From: Streptomyces sp. NBC_00572 | Lineage (GTDB): Bacteria; Actinomycetota; Actinomycetes; Streptomycetales; Streptomycetaceae | NCBI RefSeq assembly: GCF_026341815.1 | Contig: NZ_JAPENX010000001.1 | Span: forward strand, 4,650,001-4,714,000 | Reading direction: 5' to 3' | Length of the DNA: 64,000 nucleotides | Part shown: piece after piece, positions 34,171 to 41,865 of the stretch | Numbering within the stretch: the first letter of the stretch is position 1 | Layout: each line of letters starts with the position of its first letter | The notes under the pieces: generated by a model | Database searches by the model: none | Seen by the model: the letters and a program-made list of their open reading frames with translations, nothing else | What the model was told of the DNA's origin: nothing | Program-made: the position numbers and the translations under genes

Positions 34171-34261
34171 GATCGCCGATCGGATCCGGGATCTGCGATC
34201 GGATCTCGGATCCAGATTCGTGATCCGTGATCCGTGATCGGATCCGATCTCGGATCAGATC
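34171..34261. repeat. GATC-dense periodic tract beside gabT
   Basis: The 91 bases hold 14 GATC tetramers, spaced almost only 5 or 7 bases apart (starts 34171, 34178, 34183, 34190, 34197, 34202, 34209, 34222, 34229, 34236, 34241, 34246, 34253, 34258). Chance expectation is under one. It lies after the gabT coding end and overlaps its last codons. It can fold into several alternative stems because GATC is self-complementary, so it may terminate gabT transcription. Confidence 0.75.
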
Positions 34262-35589
34262 TGGGCGAACGCGCTCTCGAGGACGTCGAGGCCCTCGTTG
34301 AGCAGGTCGTCGCCGATGACCAGCGGCGGCAGGAAGCGCAGCACGTTGCCGTAGGTGCCACAGGTCAGGACCAGCACGCCCTCGGCGTGGCAGGCCTTCG
34401 CGAGCGCGCCCGCGGCCTCCGGGTTCGGCTCCTTGGTCGCGCGGTCCTTGACCAGCTCGATGGCGATCATGGCGCCGCGGCCGCGGATGTCACCGATGGC
34501 GTCGAACTTCTCGGCCATCGCCGTCAGGCGGGCCTTCATGACGGACTCGATGTTCTTCGCCTTGGCGTTGAGGTCGAGCTCCTTCATGGTCTCGATGGAG
34601 CCGAGCGCGCCGGCGCAGGCCACCGGGTTGCCGCCGTAGGTGCCGCCCAGACCGCCGCCGTGGACGGAGTCCATGATCTCGGCGCGGCCGGTGACGGCGG
34701 CGAGCGGCAGACCGCCCGCGATGCCCTTGGCGGTGGTGATGAGGTCCGGGACGATGCCCTCGTCCTCGCACGCGAACCACTGGCCGGTACGGCAGAAGCC
34801 GGACTGGATCTCGTCGGCGACGAAGACGATGCCGTTGTCGTTGGCGAACTTCACGATCGCCGGCAGGAAGCCCTTGGCCGGCTCGATGAAGCCGCCCTCG
34901 CCGAGGACCGGCTCGATGATGATCGCGGCGACGTTGTCGGCGCCGATCTGCTTGGTGATGTTGTCGATCGCCTGGGCGGCGGCCTCGGGGCCGCAGTTCT
35001 CGGCACCGGTGGGCCAGCGGTAGCCGTAGGCCACCGGCACGCGGTAGACCTCGGGGGCGAACGGACCGAAGCCCTGCTTGTACGGCATGTTCTTCGACGT
35101 CAGCGCCATCGTGAGGTTCGTACGGCCGTGGTAGCCGTGGTCGAAGACGACGACGGCCTGGCGCTTGGTGTACGAGCGGGCGATCTTGACGGCGTTCTCG
35201 ACGGCCTCGGCGCCGGAGTTGAACAGCGCGGACTTCTTGGCGTGGTCGCCCGGGGTCAGCTCGGCGAGCGCCTCGCAGACCTCCACGTAACCCTCGTACG
35301 GCGTCACCATGAAACAGGTGTGGGTGAAGTCCTGCAGCTGCGCGGAGGCGCGGCGCACGACGGCCTCGGCGGAGGCGCCGACCGAGGTCACGGCGATGCC
35401 GGAACCGAAGTCGATCAGACGGTTGCCGTCGACGTCCTCGATGATGCCGCCACCGGCCCGCTTCGTGAAGACGGGGAGCGTGGAGCCCACGCCACCGGCG
35501 ACCGTGTCGAGACGGCGGGCCTGAAGCTCCTGCGACTTCGGACCGGGGATGGCGGTGACGATGCGCCGCTCCTGCGGGACAGCGTTCAT
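34255..35589 (-). CDS. gabT: 4-aminobutyrate (GABA) aminotransferase
   Basis: 444 residues, standard for GabT. Class III motifs are clear: FNSGAEAVENAVKIAR, FDHGYHGRTNLTMALTSK, IIIEPVLGEGGF, VADEIQSGFCRTG and the PLP lysine K288 in ITTAKGIAGGLP, then GTYGGNPVACAGAL. It transfers the GABA amino group to 2-oxoglutarate, making succinic semialdehyde, the end step of the putrescine route. ATG 35589 follows AGGAG. It is transcribed alone, between the GATC tract and a 312-base upstream region. The SCO5676 counterpart is assigned from memory. Confidence 0.95.
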   Translation of the reverse strand: MNAVPQERRIVTAIPGPKSQELQARRLDTVAGGVGSTLPVFTKRAGGGIIEDVDGNRLIDFGSGIAVTSVGASAEAVVRRASAQLQDFTHTCFMVTPYEGYVEVCEALAELTPGDHAKKSALFNSGAEAVENAVKIARSYTKRQAVVVFDHGYHGRTNLTMALTSKNMPYKQGFGPFAPEVYRVPVAYGYRWPTGAENCGPEAAAQAIDNITKQIGADNVAAIIIEPVLGEGGFIEPAKGFLPAIVKFANDNGIVFVADEIQSGFCRTGQWFACEDEGIVPDLITTAKGIAGGLPLAAVTGRAEIMDSVHGGGLGGTYGGNPVACAGALGSIETMKELDLNAKAKNIESVMKARLTAMAEKFDAIGDIRGRGAMIAIELVKDRATKEPNPEAAGALAKACHAEGVLVLTCGTYGNVLRFLPPLVIGDDLLNEGLDVLESAFAQI

Positions 35590-35901
35590 GCGGGGCTCCT
35601 GGGGGTGTTCTGGACGCACTTGCGGGTTTCCTCCGCAGGCTAGGCGCGGGGGAGGGGCGGAGGCATGCGCCGATCGGGAGTGGTGGGGGGTGTGTCGTTG
35701 TCCGAGATGGACATGGGGCCCCGGTTGTGGTGCCTGGGGCGGGCGGGGCGGGTCCGTTTCCCCGCCCCTGGGCAGCCTCTCCGTGTATGTCCGCAGGTGC
35801 ACGGGCACACGGGTGGGTGAAACCCCTCCGGGGCGTCCCCGGGCCACTAGATTGACGGTGGCACAGAGACGGCGACCTGGCTGGTCAGGGGGCAGGGGTT
35901 C
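35590..35901. other. Divergent 312-base intergenic region upstream of gabT and the TraG-like gene
   Basis: No coding frame is convincing here. It holds the promoters of the divergent genes. One candidate site is TGTCC-GAGAT-GGACA at 35699-35713, an inverted repeat with 5-bp arms. A possible -10 TAGATT is at 35848-35853. The rest is G-rich without structure I can interpret. Confidence 0.4.
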
Positions 35902-38313
35902 ATGGAGACCGACGGCACGTACGAGTCACGCGACACGCGGGGGAGCGCGGTCCCGCGGCCGGCGGGTCCGCCCGTGCCGCCCGCGTCGCCGCCTCAGGGG
36001 CCGCACCCCGTGCCGCACACCCGGCAGACAGGCCAGGCGCCCCAGGCCGGACAAGCGGGTCGGGCCGGGGCCGGTCCACGGCCGGCCGCGGACCGGCCGG
36101 CCGTCCCGCAACCGCCCGCGCAGGCGCCCACCAGGCTCGGGGTCGCCGAGTGGCTCCGGATCCCCCGCCCTGCCGCCGCCCCCGGCGTCTGGCGGCTAGG
36201 GCACCGTGAGCGGCCCGAGCAGGCACCGGACGTCGTGCCCGGCCGTCAGCTGATCACCGGCGCGTTGATCGCGTACCTCTGCGGCTGGTTGCTGTGGTCG
36301 CTGCTGTGGAACGGCTATCTGGAGGGAGGATGGATCTTCGTCGACAAGTGGTGGCAGCTGCCGATGCTGTGGCTCGTGCCCACCGACTGGCGGAACCAGG
36401 ACAGCCCCGACTTCGAGATGTACATCGCCGCGCAGTACCTCTGGTACGCCGTCCTCCTTGTCCTGTTCGCCGTCGGCTTCGGCCGCGCCGGCAACTGGCG
36501 GGAGGTCTGGCAGCGCTACGGCGTTCCCGTGTGGCCCCTGTTCGTGCTCCTGCCGGGAGTCTGGCGCGAGATGCCCCGCACGGCCGAGTGGCCTTGGCTC
36601 ACCTGGGCCTCCAACCTCTATTACGTGCTCCTCATTGCCGCCGTCGTCGCGGCCGTCGGCCGGGTCGGCGCCTGGCCCCCCGTGCGGCGACGCTTCGGAA
36701 CCGGGGGCTCCACGGCCGCCGTTACGCCCCCGTCACCTCGCCCCGCCGCCGACCCCGCCGAGTGGCCCGAGCTGCGCGACGCCGGTCTGAGCGAGACCGC
36801 CGCCCAGCTTGCCGAGGCCACCCGCCAAGGCGTGCTCGGGGACGTCGACTACGCCCGGATCCGCCGTGCGTGGCAGGGCGTACGGACGCGGCCGGAGCGG
36901 CTCGCCGCCTTCACCGAGGCCGTACGCAGCCGGGGCGCCGCGGCCTGCGGCCATCCCTCGGGTCTGCGTGACCTTCCCGTCCGTACCGCCACCCACGACC
37001 TGGCCACCGAGCAGGTGCTCATCGGGACGGTCGCCGACCACCCCCGCAATCCTTACGTCCGCCGCACCACGGGTGTCGCCCTGGAACCGGGGCTTCTCGG
37101 GACCTCCTTGCTCGCGGTCGGGCCGGCAGGGGCGGGGAAGACGGTGCGGCTCGTGCGCCCCGTCGTCGAGTCGCTCTGCCTCCAGGCCCTCGCCAACCGG
37201 GCCGTCGTCGTGGCCGTCACCGCCCATGGTGCTTCGGTCGGCCCTGACGGGGCCTTCGACGTGGTCGTCTCCGTCGGGCGACCCGAGTCCACCCACGACC
37301 TCGACCTGTACGGCGGGGCCGACGACCCCGACGAAGCCGCCCGGATCCTCGCCGAAGGGCTCGTCGGAGATCTGGTCGCCGACAGCCGTCGGGCCGCCAC
37401 CGCGCTTGCGCAGCTGATCGGTCCGTTCCTGGCGGCGTACGGCCGATTCCCCGGCGTGCCCGAGCTGCGCGAGCTGCTCGGCGGGACGCCCGAGGCGCTC
37501 GCCGCGCTGCGCGAAGCCGTCGCCGGAGACCCCGCCCAACTGCGTGAGCTCGACGCCCGGCAGCGTCAGGCGGACCGCGGCGACGAGGTCGGCGTCCTGC
37601 TTGCCGAGCGCATCGCGTTCCTCGACCGGCCCGCCTTCGCCCACTTCTTCCGACCGGAGCACTCCGAAGACGCGAAGCCGCAGTTCTCCCTCCGCGCCGT
37701 CGAGCACCCCCTCCGCGTCCGGGTCGACCTCCCCGAGCGCGGCCACGCCGAAGCCTCCCGGATCGTCTCCCGGCTGCTGCTCGCCCAGTTCGCCGAGGCG
37801 GCCCTCGCCCGCCGCGACCGTTCCCTCTTCGCCTGCCTGGTCCTCGACGACGCCACGTACACCGTCACCGGCGAATCCGTACGGGCCGTCCAGCGGCTGC
37901 GCTCCGCCAACGCCGGCGTCGTCCTCGCCCTGCGCAGCCTGGAGGACGTCCCCGAGGCGCTGCGTGAGCCGCTGCTCGGGGCGGTCGGCTGCCGGATGGC
38001 TTTCGCCGGGGTCGCGCCCTGGGACGGAGGACGGTTCGCGGAGACCTGGGGCACCGAATGGGTGCAGACCCGGGACGTCACCAATCGCCAGATCATCTCC
38101 GACGAGCCGCTCACCAAGGCCCTGCACTTCATGCGGCGCCTCGTGACCGGCAAGGCGACGACGGCCGAGGCCGTCACCGTACGGGAGGTGGAGCGGCAGC
38201 GATGGTCGGCCTCCGACCTCGCCCACGACGTCCCCGCCGGGCATGCCGTGCTGTCCCTCACCCATGTGCGGGGCGAGCACACGCCACCCCTGCTGGTGGA
38301 TCTGCGGAGCTGA
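35902..38313 (+). CDS. Membrane-anchored TraG/VirD4-like ATPase
   Basis: 803 residues. The first about 90 are Pro/Gln-rich and disordered, followed by about four membrane segments (from about 116, for example ALIAYLCGWLLWSLLWNGYL). The C-terminal ATPase has Walker A GPAGAGKT (407-414) in LGTSLLAVGPAGAGKTVRLV, Walker B-like LVLDDATY (646-653) and a late RDVTNRQIISDE region. The layout of N-terminal membrane anchor and HerA/FtsK-fold motor is that of type IV coupling proteins, but here it is a chromosomal gene without relaxase or mating genes nearby. Function unknown; a PucR regulator follows. Confidence 0.75.
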   Translation: METDGTYESRDTRGSAVPRPAGPPVPPASPPQGPHPVPHTRQTGQAPQAGQAGRAGAGPRPAADRPAVPQPPAQAPTRLGVAEWLRIPRPAAAPGVWRLGHRERPEQAPDVVPGRQLITGALIAYLCGWLLWSLLWNGYLEGGWIFVDKWWQLPMLWLVPTDWRNQDSPDFEMYIAAQYLWYAVLLVLFAVGFGRAGNWREVWQRYGVPVWPLFVLLPGVWREMPRTAEWPWLTWASNLYYVLLIAAVVAAVGRVGAWPPVRRRFGTGGSTAAVTPPSPRPAADPAEWPELRDAGLSETAAQLAEATRQGVLGDVDYARIRRAWQGVRTRPERLAAFTEAVRSRGAAACGHPSGLRDLPVRTATHDLATEQVLIGTVADHPRNPYVRRTTGVALEPGLLGTSLLAVGPAGAGKTVRLVRPVVESLCLQALANRAVVVAVTAHGASVGPDGAFDVVVSVGRPESTHDLDLYGGADDPDEAARILAEGLVGDLVADSRRAATALAQLIGPFLAAYGRFPGVPELRELLGGTPEALAALREAVAGDPAQLRELDARQRQADRGDEVGVLLAERIAFLDRPAFAHFFRPEHSEDAKPQFSLRAVEHPLRVRVDLPERGHAEASRIVSRLLLAQFAEAALARRDRSLFACLVLDDATYTVTGESVRAVQRLRSANAGVVLALRSLEDVPEALREPLLGAVGCRMAFAGVAPWDGGRFAETWGTEWVQTRDVTNRQIISDEPLTKALHFMRRLVTGKATTAEAVTVREVERQRWSASDLAHDVPAGHAVLSLTHVRGEHTPPLLVDLRS

Positions 38314-38374
38314 GGCAGCCGGGAGCACAGGGGGAAGGCGGCCGGGAGCCGGATCGGATCCGGTCGGGCCCGGG

Positions 38375-38419
38375 GTCGCGCGCGGCGCGGAGCCGGGGTT
38401 GCGTGCGGCGCGGAGCCGG
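38375..38419 (+). repeat. Direct repeat of 22 bases, two copies
   Basis: Positions 38375-38396 and 38398-38419 are near-identical GC-rich units (two C/T differences) with a 23-base period. They lie about 85 bases before the PucR start. They could form a spaced operator; chance in a GC-rich leader cannot be ruled out. Confidence 0.45.
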
Positions 38420-38503
38420 AGCGGGCATCGGCTTGCCCTGGCACAATCGGGGTCGCCGCTCGGCTGGGCGGCGACCCCTCGCTCAAAGGTCCGACGGTCC
38501 CCA

Positions 38504-40057
38504 ATGCCGCCCACCCTCGCCTCGCTCGTCCAGCACTCCTCGCTGAAGCTCGTCGTCCGGGCCGGTGAGGACCGCCTGGACACCCCTGTCCGCTGGGCGC
38601 ACGTCAGCGAGCTCGCCGACCCCGTCCCGTACATGGAGGGCGGCGAACTCCTCCTCACCACCGCGCTCACCCTCGACGCCGAGGACCTGGAGGCGATGCG
38701 CCGTTACGTGCGGCGGCTGCTCGGCGCCGGTGTCGTCGGGCTCGGCTTCGCCGTGGGCGTCAACTACGAGGAGATCCCGCCGGCCCTGCTCGAAGCGGCC
38801 CGCGAGGAGCATCTGCCCCTCCTCGAAGTGCCCCGCCGGACCCCCTTCCTCGCCATCAGCAAGGCCGTGTCCGCGGCCATCTCCGCCGACCAGTACCGGG
38901 CCGTCACCGCCGGTTTCGAGGCACAGCGCGAGCTGACCCGCGCCGCGCTCGCCGAGGGCCCCGAGGCCGTCGTCGCCCGGCTCGCCGCGCACGTCGACGG
39001 CTGGGCCGCCCTCTACGACACCGCCGGCACCGTCGTCGCCGCCTCACCCGACTGGGCGGCACGCCGGGCCGCCCGCCTCACCCCCGACGTGGAGCGGCTG
39101 CGCGACCGGCCCGCACCCGCCAGCGCCGTCGTCGGCGGTACGGACGACCGCGTCGAACTCCAGTCGCTCGGCTCCGGACGCCGGGTCCGTGGCGCCCTCG
39201 CGGTCGGTACCGGCGCGCCCCTCGGGACGGCCGAGCGGTACGCCGTGCACTCGGCGATCGCCCTGCTCACCCTCACGACGGAGCGTTCCCGTTCGCTGCA
39301 GGCCGCCGAACAGCGGCTCGGCGAGGCGGTCCTGAAGATGATGCTCGCGGGCCAGCCGGACCACGCGCGCGCGGTGGCCGGCGATGTGTACGGCGGGCTC
39401 CTCGACGCCCCCTTCCGGCTGCTCGTCGCGGAACCCGCCGGCGGCGACCCGACCGGCGAACCGGCGCTGCACGTGCTCGCCGAGGCTCTGGAGTCGGCGG
39501 CCGCACGGGCGGGCGAGGCGGTGCTCACCGTCCCCGAGAGCGAGCAGCGGCTCGTCGTCCTCGCCGGGGACGCGGGCGCGGTCGTCGCCGCCTGCGAGGG
39601 GTACGCGGAACGGGACGCGGAGGAGTCCGGCGTCACCATCGGCCTCTCGGCCCCCGCCGGACCGATCACGGCCGCCGCGGCGTACAAGCAGGCGGAACAG
39701 GCGCTCTCGGTGGCCAGGCGGCGGGGCAAGGCGCTGGTCGAGCACGAGGACCTCGCGGCGGGCTCGGTCCTGCCGCTCCTCGCCGACGACGCCGTCCGCG
39801 CCTTCGCCGACGGGATGCTGCGCGCGCTGCGGGACCACGACGCGACGGGCCGCGGCGACCTGGTCGCCTCCCTGCGCGCCTGGCTCTCCCGGCACGGCCA
39901 GTGGGACGCGGCCGCGGCCGACCTGGGCGTCCACCGGCACACCCTGCGCTACCGGATGCGGCGCGTGGAGGAGATCCTCGGCCGCTCCCTCGACGACCCG
40001 GACGTACGCATGGAGCTGTGGCTGGCGCTGAAGGCGACGGGGGAGGGCACGGAGTAG
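38504..40057 (+). CDS. PucR family transcriptional regulator
   Basis: 517 residues. It starts with a PucR ligand-binding N-terminal domain (ADPVPYMEGGELLLTTALTLD), a middle GGDEF-like/CdaR region and a C-terminal PucR HTH: LVASLRAWLSRHGQWDAAAADLGVHRHTLRYRMRRVEEILGR. PucR proteins respond to purine or amino-acid metabolites and, in Streptomyces, to GABA-type pathways. ATG 38504 has AAAGG about 14 bases upstream. It is a candidate regulator of gabT or the TraG-like gene. Confidence 0.88.
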   Translation: MPPTLASLVQHSSLKLVVRAGEDRLDTPVRWAHVSELADPVPYMEGGELLLTTALTLDAEDLEAMRRYVRRLLGAGVVGLGFAVGVNYEEIPPALLEAAREEHLPLLEVPRRTPFLAISKAVSAAISADQYRAVTAGFEAQRELTRAALAEGPEAVVARLAAHVDGWAALYDTAGTVVAASPDWAARRAARLTPDVERLRDRPAPASAVVGGTDDRVELQSLGSGRRVRGALAVGTGAPLGTAERYAVHSAIALLTLTTERSRSLQAAEQRLGEAVLKMMLAGQPDHARAVAGDVYGGLLDAPFRLLVAEPAGGDPTGEPALHVLAEALESAAARAGEAVLTVPESEQRLVVLAGDAGAVVAACEGYAERDAEESGVTIGLSAPAGPITAAAAYKQAEQALSVARRRGKALVEHEDLAAGSVLPLLADDAVRAFADGMLRALRDHDATGRGDLVASLRAWLSRHGQWDAAAADLGVHRHTLRYRMRRVEEILGRSLDDPDVRMELWLALKATGEGTE

Positions 40058-40133
40058 GAGACGGGGCAGGGCGGGGCGGTCCGGGTCCCCTCCCCGTGGT
40101 GGGGGTGCCGTGGTGCGGGGCCAGGACATCAAG

Positions 40134-40218
40134 GGCCTTCGGACCCCCGGCCTCCGGACCCCCGGCCTTCGGACCCCCGGCCTTCGGACCCCCGGCCTCC
40201 GGACCCCCGGCCTCCGGA
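40134..40218. repeat. 15-bp tandem repeat, five units
   Basis: Units at 40141-40155, 40156-40170, 40171-40185, 40186-40200 and 40201-40215 have the form GGACCCCCGGCCTYC and differ only at the C/T near the end; a partial unit precedes them. The tract lies after the PucR stop and past the end of the convergent small membrane protein gene. Degenerate copies continue to about 40275. Read as protein it would be GLRTP repeated, with no start signals, so it is treated as non-coding. Confidence 0.85.
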
Positions 40219-40283
40219 TCTCCCTGGGCCTCCGCCCCCGGCCTCCGGACCTCCGGCCCCCGGCCCCCAGCCCCTTCGGCCCG

Positions 40284-40496
40284 TCAGCCGTCCGCGCTCG
40301 CGCCCCCGTCGCCGCTGTAGTTGTTGTTGTTCGACCCCAGGCCGCGTCGCCGGTTGCTGCGCACCACGCTTCCGGCCGCCAGGGTCACGGCGGCGACCCC
40401 GCGGACCCACCGGGGCCCGCCCCGCGCGGCCCAGACCACGCAGACGCACCCTCCGACGGCGAGCACCAGGACGCCGATCAAGGCGAGCAGGACCAT
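40284..40496 (-). CDS. Small single-span membrane protein, 70 residues
   Basis: It starts with MVLLALIGVLVLAVGGCVC as one membrane anchor, continues with a basic stretch (WVRG, SNRRRGLG) and ends in SNNNNYSGDGGASADG, four consecutive asparagines plus a Gly/Ser/Asp tail. ATG 40496 follows AGGGGG. No family is recognised. The codon bias (C/G-ending) and RBS support a real gene, although it is short. Its 3' end lies beside a 15-bp tandem repeat that may be its terminator. Confidence 0.6.
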   Translation of the reverse strand: MVLLALIGVLVLAVGGCVCVVWAARGGPRWVRGVAAVTLAAGSVVRSNRRRGLGSNNNNYSGDGGASADG

Positions 40497-40684
40497 GTGT
40501 TTCCCCCTACCTGTCGTCTACTTCTTCCGCTGCTTTCCCCAGGGGACGACTGCTTCCCCCACGGGTCGGGACATCCTGCCATTCCCCCTGAACGGCCTCC
40601 ACACGCCCGCCCATCCGCCCCCGCCTGCCCGAATGCGGGCAATTTTCTTGGTCATCGGGCCCCTGACTCCTTACTCTCCTGCTC

Positions 40685-41668
40685 ATGACAAGCCCCGCCG
40701 TCGATCCGGCCCCCGAGGCGCCCCCGGCCACCACCGAGCCCCGTACCGAGATTCCCGCCGCCACTCCCGCCGTTCCAGTCCGTCGGATCACCGGGGCCGT
40801 GTGGGCCGCGCTCGGCATCGTGTACGTCGTCTGGGGCTCCACGTACCTCGGCATCCGGATCGTCGTCGAGACGATGCCGCCGTTCCTCTCCTCGGGCGCC
40901 CGCTTCGTCACCGCCGGTCTGCTCCTCGCCGGGATCATCGCCTGGCGCCAGGGGCCCGCCGCCCTCAAGGTCAACCGCCGGCAGCTCGGTTCGGCCGTGC
41001 TCGTCGGTCTGCTCCTGATCCCCGGCGGCAACGGCCTCGTCGTCCTCGCCGAGACCTCCATACCCTCCGGCCTGGCCGCCCTGCTGATCTCCGTCGTCCC
41101 GGCCTGGGTCGTCGTCATGAAGGCCGCGACCGGCCAGCGGCCGAGCGTCGGCGGGGTCGCCGGTGTGCTTCTGGGGCTCGCGGGCCTCGCCGTGCTGACC
41201 CTGCCGGGTCTCAGCGGTGACGTGAAGGTCGTCGGGGTCGTCCTCGTCGTGGTCGCGACCTTGATGTGGTCAATCGGTTCGTTCTCCTCCGCGCGTCTCC
41301 CGATGCCCGCGAACCCCTTCACGGCCAGTGCGTACGAGATGGTCGTGGGCGGTCTCGTCGGCGTGGCCATCGGCCTGTTCCGGGGCGAGCAGCACGGTCT
41401 CGACCTGGCGGAGATCTCGACCCGTTCCTGGGCCGCGCTCGCCTATCTGATCGTCTTCGGCTCGCTGCTGGCCTTCACGGCGTACGCCTGGCTCCTCCAG
41501 GCCGCACCGCTCTCGCTCGTCGCCACCTACGCGTACGTGAACCCCGTCGTCGCGGTCGCCCTCGGCGCCCTCGTCCTCAACGAGGCCCTGTCGTGGCCCA
41601 TCGTCCTCGGCGGCGCGATCGTCGTCGGCGGAGTCTGTCTGATCGTCTCCACGGAGCGGCGCGGATGA
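40685..41668 (+). CDS. EamA-family DMT exporter
   Basis: 327 residues, about ten membrane segments in two EamA repeats: IVYVVWGSTYLGIRIVVE at the first, with VWGSTYLxIR the typical RhtA/YdcZ-like opening, and LVATYAYVNPVVAVALGALVLNE at the second. EamA proteins export amino acids, metabolites or drugs. ATG 40685 lies on the plus strand; the start follows TCCTGCTC without a strong RBS. Cargo is unknown. It is followed by the third aldehyde dehydrogenase after 197 bases. Confidence 0.88.
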   Translation: MTSPAVDPAPEAPPATTEPRTEIPAATPAVPVRRITGAVWAALGIVYVVWGSTYLGIRIVVETMPPFLSSGARFVTAGLLLAGIIAWRQGPAALKVNRRQLGSAVLVGLLLIPGGNGLVVLAETSIPSGLAALLISVVPAWVVVMKAATGQRPSVGGVAGVLLGLAGLAVLTLPGLSGDVKVVGVVLVVVATLMWSIGSFSSARLPMPANPFTASAYEMVVGGLVGVAIGLFRGEQHGLDLAEISTRSWAALAYLIVFGSLLAFTAYAWLLQAAPLSLVATYAYVNPVVAVALGALVLNEALSWPIVLGGAIVVGGVCLIVSTERRG

Positions 41669-41865
41669 TCACCGCCCGCCGGCCTGACCGGGTTTCATCG
41701 ACCCCGGGCCTCCTGATACGCGACTACCGGCCCTGCTTCGGCCAATTCGGACAGCGGTCCGGACCCATCACTCCACACCGGACAAGCCCACCCTCGCCGC
41801 CTCGGCCCTAACGTGTCACGAGAGCAATCGCTCGCACCCCCCGATACGGAAAGGGCCGGGACGCA

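Noticed and set aside
35590..35901. Possible small gene in the gabT upstream gap
   Set aside because: Frames here have no RBS and no recognisable sequence.
40110..40688. Plus-strand frame reading GLRTP repeats
   Set aside because: It is only the translation of the 15-bp tandem repeat, without a credible RBS, and its tail overlaps leader sequence of the EamA gene.
40507..41370. 287-residue minus-strand open frame
   Set aside because: Antisense to the EamA exporter; no domain seen.
41669..41865. Possible integration or RNA gene in the EamA-dehydrogenase gap
   Set aside because: No tRNA-like fold, attachment repeat or conserved RNA element could be recognised in these 197 bases.
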